Both the position numbers and the translations under genes were made by a program. A stretch of 64,000 bases of DNA from NCBI GenBank assembly GCA_001692895.1, contig KV748224.1:1054001-1118000 (forward strand), read 5' to 3'. Below the pieces are notes generated by a model. It searched no databases. It was not told the DNA's origin and saw only the letters and a list, made by a program, of their open reading frames with translations. Source of the stretch: Cenococcum geophilum 1.58. Taxonomy: Eukaryota; Ascomycota; Dothideomycetes; Gloniales; Gloniaceae. Numbering within the stretch: position 1 is the first letter of the stretch; the number at the start of each line of letters is the position of its first letter. Positions 58,253 to 64,000 of this stretch are shown one piece after another.

Positions 58253-60274
58253 TTTTAATTGTGATAGAGAAGTGAGGAGGAAGTTTATCAAGAGCAAAGA
58301 TGATTTTTATGGGGTACGGCTGGATGATTGGTGCTCTCAGGTGATATCCTTTAGAGAATTGTATCTGCTCTAGGTTGGAGGCGGATGAAGGCTATCTAGA
58401 AGATCGATTAGTATTCCGAGCAAGTTTTGACACGGTGTGGAGAAGGGTTAGCCCACTTTAGGTTATTTGCTCGAAGTTGCATGAACTGGAGACGGCGCTG
58501 CAAAGCTCGAGTTGATTTATCCAAGCCTGGGATATTCTTGTGATATATATATACACCCAAGAACCCAAGCAATGACAAGCATTGAGGATCTGCGCACGAG
58601 GCTGTGAATTTCCGGTGTCCGGACTCCGTTGTTATCACTTTAGGTGAATGCTGTGCTTACTTGCATGGTTGAGCTTGTTATTTAGAGTACCCTGAGTGAG
58701 ATCCACAGCTCTGGAATATCTGGCGGCTGAGCACAATGCGCAAAACAAGATGGCCGTCTCGCCATTGCATCACGCTTAACTTACCGCAAAGTGATTGGAC
58801 AGGCGGCCGCCAGGCGTTATTCCTTCAACATCTAGGCTGACTGTTGGTGGTGGTAGACTCATCATGTCCTGGTTGGTTAAGAACTCCGATGAGGGTCAAC
58901 CCCGACCTCCGATGTTTCAGCAAGGAAAGCAACACCACAGCGTAATTTCGTTAGTTTTCGCAAATAGCAGTGTAAAACTGTATCCTCTCTATGCTGGTTC
59001 TGTTTTATTTCGCCACAATATTATCTCAATTTGCCTTGCTTCCTGCAATCATGGGACGGGGCTATATTCTAGACACAAATCTTTCCTGACTTCAAAACCT
59101 TGCCTACCTGTAGCCGCAGGTAGTTTGGTTGCGGAGGCCGTTCGCCGACTTGAAAATAAAGTTGACAAGGTCCGACTGAATGCATGCGCAGTCCAACCAA
59201 TCAATTCGCTTTGAATCCGAAGTGAAAATTTAAAATTCCGCAAGTTTACCCCAGCGGACTCACTTTAATTTTGTCAGCGAGGAATTTTAGAAGCTAAAGC
59301 GGCGGACTTTGTATAGATGACACTCACTTAAATTTACAATTTTCAACTTCCTAAGAAGTGGTTGGCTAGTGAGGCTGGCGTCTTTAAAAGCAAGTGGCTC
59401 CTGTGAGATGTACAAACTTTTAAAATGAACTTTTTGCGCTGTAGTTACATAAGTTTGATATCTACAACATCAGCTCGGCGCAATTTGCTTCTTGAGAAAA
59501 TTCTGTCAACTCAGGGGCCCAATAAAATACCCGCTCCAACCAGAATCTCCTCTGAGCCGGCTGAAGTAATCAACGGGTAGTCTTAAGAGATATAATCCAA
59601 ACGAATTCAGCATCCGAATTAAAACCGACTAAAACTAACATTTGGAGGGGTAATATATCAGCGTTGATGTAGAGTGTCCTGTTCCCGAAATCATTAGTCA
59701 ATCGCACTGCATATCAGCTCACGCGCCTCCGCCTCTCGCCCAACCTTCAACCAGACCGGGATCACAGATTAGTAGGATTTCTTACCAACATGACATCCAG
59801 AGAACCCTCAGAAGTCGAAACGAATTCGTAAGGCCACAGACGGCGTGATAGCTTCGGCTGCATATCTATGCGAGGCAGAAATATCGACAATCAATAGCTA
59901 GACAACCGTTGCGAATACCAGCGTACCAGTTCGTGACTTAAGGGTTTCAAGCTGCTGTACTAGCTCTCCATCGCTGTTAAGATGGTGTATAGAGGGAAGC
60001 CTTCCAAGGGACGTGCAGTATGTCGAGGAGAAAGATTAGGTAGGCGTCCGTTCCATTTATGTGGTTGATTGCCTTGCCAGACATTGACATTTATCAGTGT
60101 GACCAAGTTATTCCTGCATGTGGACAGTGCATAAAGTTGAAACGGAATTGCCCTGGTTACCTGAATGAAGCTGATTTGATGTCCTAGACGAGACCCGTAT
60201 GGTCGTTAAGAAGGCCCGAAGTCGTAGCCTTCCTAGGACAGCCGAGGATGGCTTTTTTGAAGAAGGTACGTCTA
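58253..60274. other. Long region without a recognised gene
   Basis: 2.0 kb. Frames such as 58795-59214 (+, 139 codons) have no motif, and the composition is like that of the noncoding flanks. I see no structural RNA. Confidence 0.45.
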
Positions 60275-60416
60275 CACCCTCCTGTCAATTCCGGTTGTTA
60301 GCGCAGCCACATCTGCACAGCCTTACTTTCCCTTAAACAGCAAAAATACCAAAACTTCCCCACAAAAAGGCCGTGCAGACATGGCTGCGCTAACAACCGG
60401 AATTGACAGGAGGGTG
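60275..60416. mobile_element. 142-bp MITE (Tc1/mariner-type, TA flanks)
   Basis: Flanked by TA (60273-60274 and 60417-60418). The ends are inverted repeats identical for the first 35 bp, starting CACCCTCCTGTCAATTCCGG, with similarity extending to about 47 bp, so the two arms cover most of the element. There is no coding capacity. TA duplication and size fit a mariner-derived MITE. Related ends occur at 33976-34005 and 40212-40290. Confidence 0.92.
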
Positions 60417-63363
60417 TAGTGTGTCTGTGCCGCCACCGTGGGCAGAGAATCTCGAGGGCCCACCATTTAAAACCAAGCGCCTCCCCCCTGAACAATCAAT
60501 CACTGCATGATCTAGCGGTCAACTTTGTTATGACCAATTATGTCGGTGACGAAACCTCGCCTGCTATTGGCTCAAATGGACCAACCTCTACGGAAGAGAT
60601 GAGGTGATTATATGACATCGTGTGGCAGGAAATTCATGATTCCTACGGGCGTGGCAAAGCTGAGTGTTCGGTGGCGACGGAAACTCCATGTTCGTCACGA
60701 GTTACTATTAGTCAATCTTTCGTTAATGATACGCGAAGGTAGAGAGTAATAGCCACTATCAGTTTGTGAATTCAAAAGCTCCCTAACACCACCCTATTGG
60801 CTCATCTGCTATAATTCTTCCTGACGAATTCTAAATAGGTTAAAATCTGCGAAGAGGACCAGAGGTCTAGACATGAGTCTCATGCTGTCGACCCTGATCG
60901 ATCTCTTTCCTTCTACGGGTTTCAAACTGCTTTCCTAGATTATTAAAGTCCGGTTCCAAACTAATTATCAGTTTATTTCTGTTCCTTATTTCTCGATTTC
61001 TAAAGTGATTCGATGGCTTATTAATCTGAATCTAGGTCTCTTTGTCTAACTATCGCTCTTGGATTTCCAACAAGAAAAAACTCGTGTTAAGTCAGTGACA
61101 GCTTACAGTCAGTTCCAGTACTTCCTCTAGGGGGAAGTGCTATTATGAGCAAAGATGCATCATAAGGGGCCCTAGCAAAGATCCTGAATCATGGTAGTTC
61201 GGGGGCTCTAGGCTATATGCCTACGTTTCTAGGAGCCGTGAGAAAGCGAAACGGAGTGCCAAGTTGCTTATTCAACTACGATCTGCTGACAAGACCTTGC
61301 AGGCTGCAGTCGACAGGCCTGGTGGCAGATTGCTCTATTGTGAGTCATTATGGGAGCTTCTGAGTGGTGCATCGAGTTAGTCTCGAAATGGGCCTTAGAT
61401 TGCATCAACCATCACACCATGTTCTGCCCGGTGACTCCCTCCCCATGCATAACGGCACCCCTACGCAAAAGGGCTATACCTAGCCCGGGCCGACTCCTCA
61501 TTGATGTCTAGGCCATGGATATCGCCATTATGAGCTGATGCTGTAGATGTCCATAAGCACGTTTTCCTCAGGTTGTGTCTTGAATATTAGCAAACTTGCG
61601 AGAAGCGATACGATCTTTCAACAGATCATACCCAGGGCCGGGAAAATACTAGGCATCATTCTTGGAATTGAGCGGGGGACCTGGGCCGCTCACAAGGTCA
61701 TAAACTTCGCGCCGCAATGAGTGGGTCTTCTTATGTTGGACATAATCTAGGTTTGCGAGATGCTGACGGAGGAATCACCGATTTAAGCTCAATAAAGCCC
61801 AAAAGTAGAAAGTCATACAGTCACCTGGGTGAGTCTATTGGCCGTATAATAGCGCGTTATCCTAGTCAGCTGTTGCTAAAGTTTTTTAGTTTCTTCGGTT
61901 ATTCTCGGTGAGCCATCTTCGTGATATCTCGAGTCCATTTCCTCTTCTTGCGCTGTTTAAAATACAGTGAACCTTTGAACAATACGGATTTGGCGGTGAG
62001 AGGACTACGTAATTGACTGCTACTGGATAGCTGAGACAATGAGACAATAAGATTAAACCTGCTGTGGCTGATTCCCTGAAGCTATCTGTGAACCGGTGAG
62101 ATCAAATATTTGTGGGTAGCGAGAATTTCTAGGCCTATGATGGGACCAATCACACTGTTATTTTCTGGGGGAAGCTTTACGTCAGTTGCGATGAGGATTA
62201 CCAAGAAGCCCAGCTGTATCCTAATCTTTGGCATGCCGCCGGGAGATTACATACTCGGAGGGATACTTCTTATTGATTATGGATTATATTCCTATCATAC
62301 TTTTATTATGCAGCATGGCTTGAGGAAACTGGAACAGCATCCTGGCACCATTACACGAGTCGGCTCCATGACCCTAGTAAATAAAGAAAAAGGATTGGAT
62401 CGCGGATGCCGAAGATACAAGTCTGACAAAGACCTGAGAAACCGTAGATGTCTCAGAAAAGATCACATTTGGGCGTGCGGCTCAGCGAATTGCAATAATG
62501 CGACCAACCTCAGCCGTCCAGGCAATCGTATTGACGGGGCTCGGTGAGGCGCGTTGAGGTACGATCGATCTCTCAGCTCTCCAGGCATCGTTTATTCCGT
62601 CTCGGAGGCGCAGAGGCCAAATTCGCCTCTTCGGCGACTTCGAGCGGCAAATCAGGCTGCAGCAGTACGCCTTTTGCCATCACACCCTATCCCATTAACT
62701 CTCGCGCTGCGCTCGATTCTGAAATGCGATCCCGGTGGTGTGTTTCTCAGGCGCAGATTTCGCGCATCGAGTGGGACCATGCACGTCACAAGTCGCGTTG
62801 AGTTCACGCAGTCATGTGGCTCTGACCAATCATTTCCACCTTCCCCTAGCTTCCCAAGAATTTTTGCTATGACTCCATGAATTTACTAACGACGGGTGAA
62901 GGGATTCTAGACGAGGATCTATCGAAGAATTTCGTGAGTCAAGTGATAGTCTTACGACGGAAAGCGTGGAGGGCACCTACCTAGTATGCGCGATATTGGG
63001 ATTGTGGCTGAGGGGCTAGGCAGCATTTTTCATCCCAACGGCCTCAGGCACCAATTTGGGCTATCGTGAGGCATTAATTTCGATACCCCATACGAGTTGG
63101 GATTTTGGGTATTCGGGTCATATTAAGTACAATCTGATCCTACAATTGCGGTAAATGACCATCTATGGTTGAGCAGAAACATCTCGAGAATACCGCATGA
63201 AACATGACTTTGCGTGTGTGAAATTATTCTCAACAGAGGTATAACGAAAGCTCGTTGAGATGAGCTTAGGAAGTGAATGCAAGCCACCCATCCTGAACGC
63301 CATGCAATGCTCCTCCTCATTATTGAATATGAATACGTATTAAATATAACTGTGAAATTGTCG
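60417..63363. other. Long region without a recognised gene
   Basis: 2.9 kb. The longest frame (62110-62547 +, 145 codons) and two overlapping frames near 62,550-62,880 lack motifs and mutual support. Bases 62,540-62,800 are GC-rich. It may contain the 3' UTR of the zinc-finger gene at the right end. Confidence 0.45.
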
Positions 63364-64000
63364 TTATCGTTGCTCCTGAAGATGTGTGATGGTAGCTTTT
63401 AGCTGACGCAGCTGCTCATCTTTCTCTTCGGCCTCTCTCCTCAGCCTTTTATTTTCCGCTCTTAGATCGCCTTCGTCTCTATCCTCGACATCCCCGTTGT
63501 TGACGAGCTCCCCAGCGTTCGATATTCGCTTTCGCTTTCCTAGAGCATTATCATCTCCTTGCGGCTCCTCTTCCCTAAGATCCTCCGGTGACTCAACCTC
63601 ATCCCTATCATCCTCGCGCTTCAAGCCTGACAAGCCCGTATCCGAAGATGCGGACACTCTCCGGTGGACGCGACGGATGTGCTCCGCTAGGTTCTCTTTC
63701 CGCGTGAAGCCGGCGCCTGAGCTGCGCTTGCAGTCACCATGAGGACAGAAGAGAGATTTCTTAGTTCCACCATGCAGCTTGTGGACTTCTCGTTCATGCC
63801 GGAGCAGTCCGCCGCTATAGGTGAATCCTTGCAGCTTCTCGCAGCCGCGAGCGTGACATTTATATGGTCGGTCATGTTTGTCCATATGTTTACTATTGAC
63901 AGTTAGTTAATTTATTCCTGAGATTACCAAGAGAAGAAAGGAGAGAAGAGAGTAACAGAGAATTCACAAACCTCCATTCGCACTTCCGTTCGAAGGTAAG
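63364..64000 (-). CDS. C2H2 zinc-finger transcription factor, C-terminal part (runs off the window)
   Basis: Two exons are visible: 64000-63972 (incomplete) and 63892-63364, with a 79-bp intron. The joined sequence reads TFERKCEWSKHMDKHDRPYKC, the end of one finger and its linker. A second finger follows (C-x4-C...H-x4-H, about 63,860-63,780), then a third (LFCPHGDCKRSSG...EHIRRVH). After the fingers come an acidic, Ser-rich stretch, a basic GKRKR motif (possible nuclear signal) and a C-terminal coiled coil (LRAENKRLRREAEEKDEQLR) ending in a stop. The N-terminus lies beyond 64000. This arrangement is common among fungal C2H2 proteins of unknown target. Confidence 0.88.

Noticed and set aside
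62110..62547. 145-codon plus-strand frame
   Set aside because: No domain, no supporting splice sites and no homology I recognise; left within the non-coding interval.
34006..64000. Secondary-metabolite gene cluster
   Set aside because: No PKS, NRPS, terpene synthase or other core enzyme; a lone bZIP factor and a hydrolase are not enough.
1..64000. CRISPR array, rRNA or tRNA genes
   Set aside because: No regularly spaced repeats of the CRISPR type; no rRNA sequence; no convincing tRNA A/B box pair found by eye, although a covariance-model scan could still find one.

Overview
The window looks like nuclear DNA of a filamentous ascomycete (Pezizomycotina). Introns are short (46-109 bp), have GT...AG ends and often a CTAAC/CTGAC-like branch site. 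Two genes contain HET domains. The first third shows the repeat-induced point mutation (RIP) signature: CpA and TpG are almost gone, TpA is greatly enriched, and retroelement reading frames are broken mostly by TAG/TAA. Placement below subphylum is a guess; nothing here fixes the class.

Bases 1 to about 34,000 form an AT-rich, RIP-degraded island of nested transposons with no intact gene. It holds four copies or parts of one chromodomain Ty3/Gypsy family. Element A (1-4129, minus) interrupts element B (4130-7401, plus). Elements C and D (7425-22300, minus) form a tandem LTR-body-LTR-body-LTR array flanked by the 5-bp duplication CTATC. From 22,301 to 34,005 a pair of roughly 0.8-kb inverted repeats encloses a 2.46-kb retroposon with a 16-bp target duplication, remnants of other Gypsy families, a solo LTR and a complete-length but dead Fot1/pogo-type element (31087-32932). 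The outer tip of the right inverted repeat matches a short MITE at 60.3 kb and a fragment at 40.2 kb.

From about 34 kb on, base composition is balanced and genes appear. In order: a broken HET-domain gene and a broken gene with a PKD-like domain (34.8-36.1 kb); a GPI-anchored repeat-rich surface protein (36390-39247, -); a membrane-anchored aspartic-protease-like protein that lacks its first catalytic Asp (40423-42461, +); ribosomal protein eL22 (42784-43427, -); a gene fragment (about 43.9-44.3 kb, -); a HET-NACHT-WD40 NLR with four in-frame stops (44545-47520, +); translin (48703-49804, +); a foldback transposon with 160-bp near-perfect inverted repeats (50048-50949) ending 36 bp before the start codon of the GPI-anchor synthesis gene PIG-F (50986-51829, +); an alpha/beta hydrolase (52585-53877, -) diverging from a bZIP/DUF3425 transcription factor (54163-55930, +); a small repeat-containing ORF (58022-58252, -); a 142-bp MITE (60275-60416); and a C2H2 zinc-finger gene that runs off the right edge (63364-64000, -).

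The genes do not form one pathway. Translin, eL22 and PIG-F are housekeeping. The surface protein depends on GPI anchoring, to which PIG-F contributes, but their proximity is probably chance. The two HET-type genes are typical of fungal self/non-self recognition loci, and both are dead. The region next to the transposon island (34-48 kb) is where gene decay is concentrated; the distal part has intact genes and long stretches without genes. All exon structures were built by eye from splice sites and reading frame and have no transcript support.
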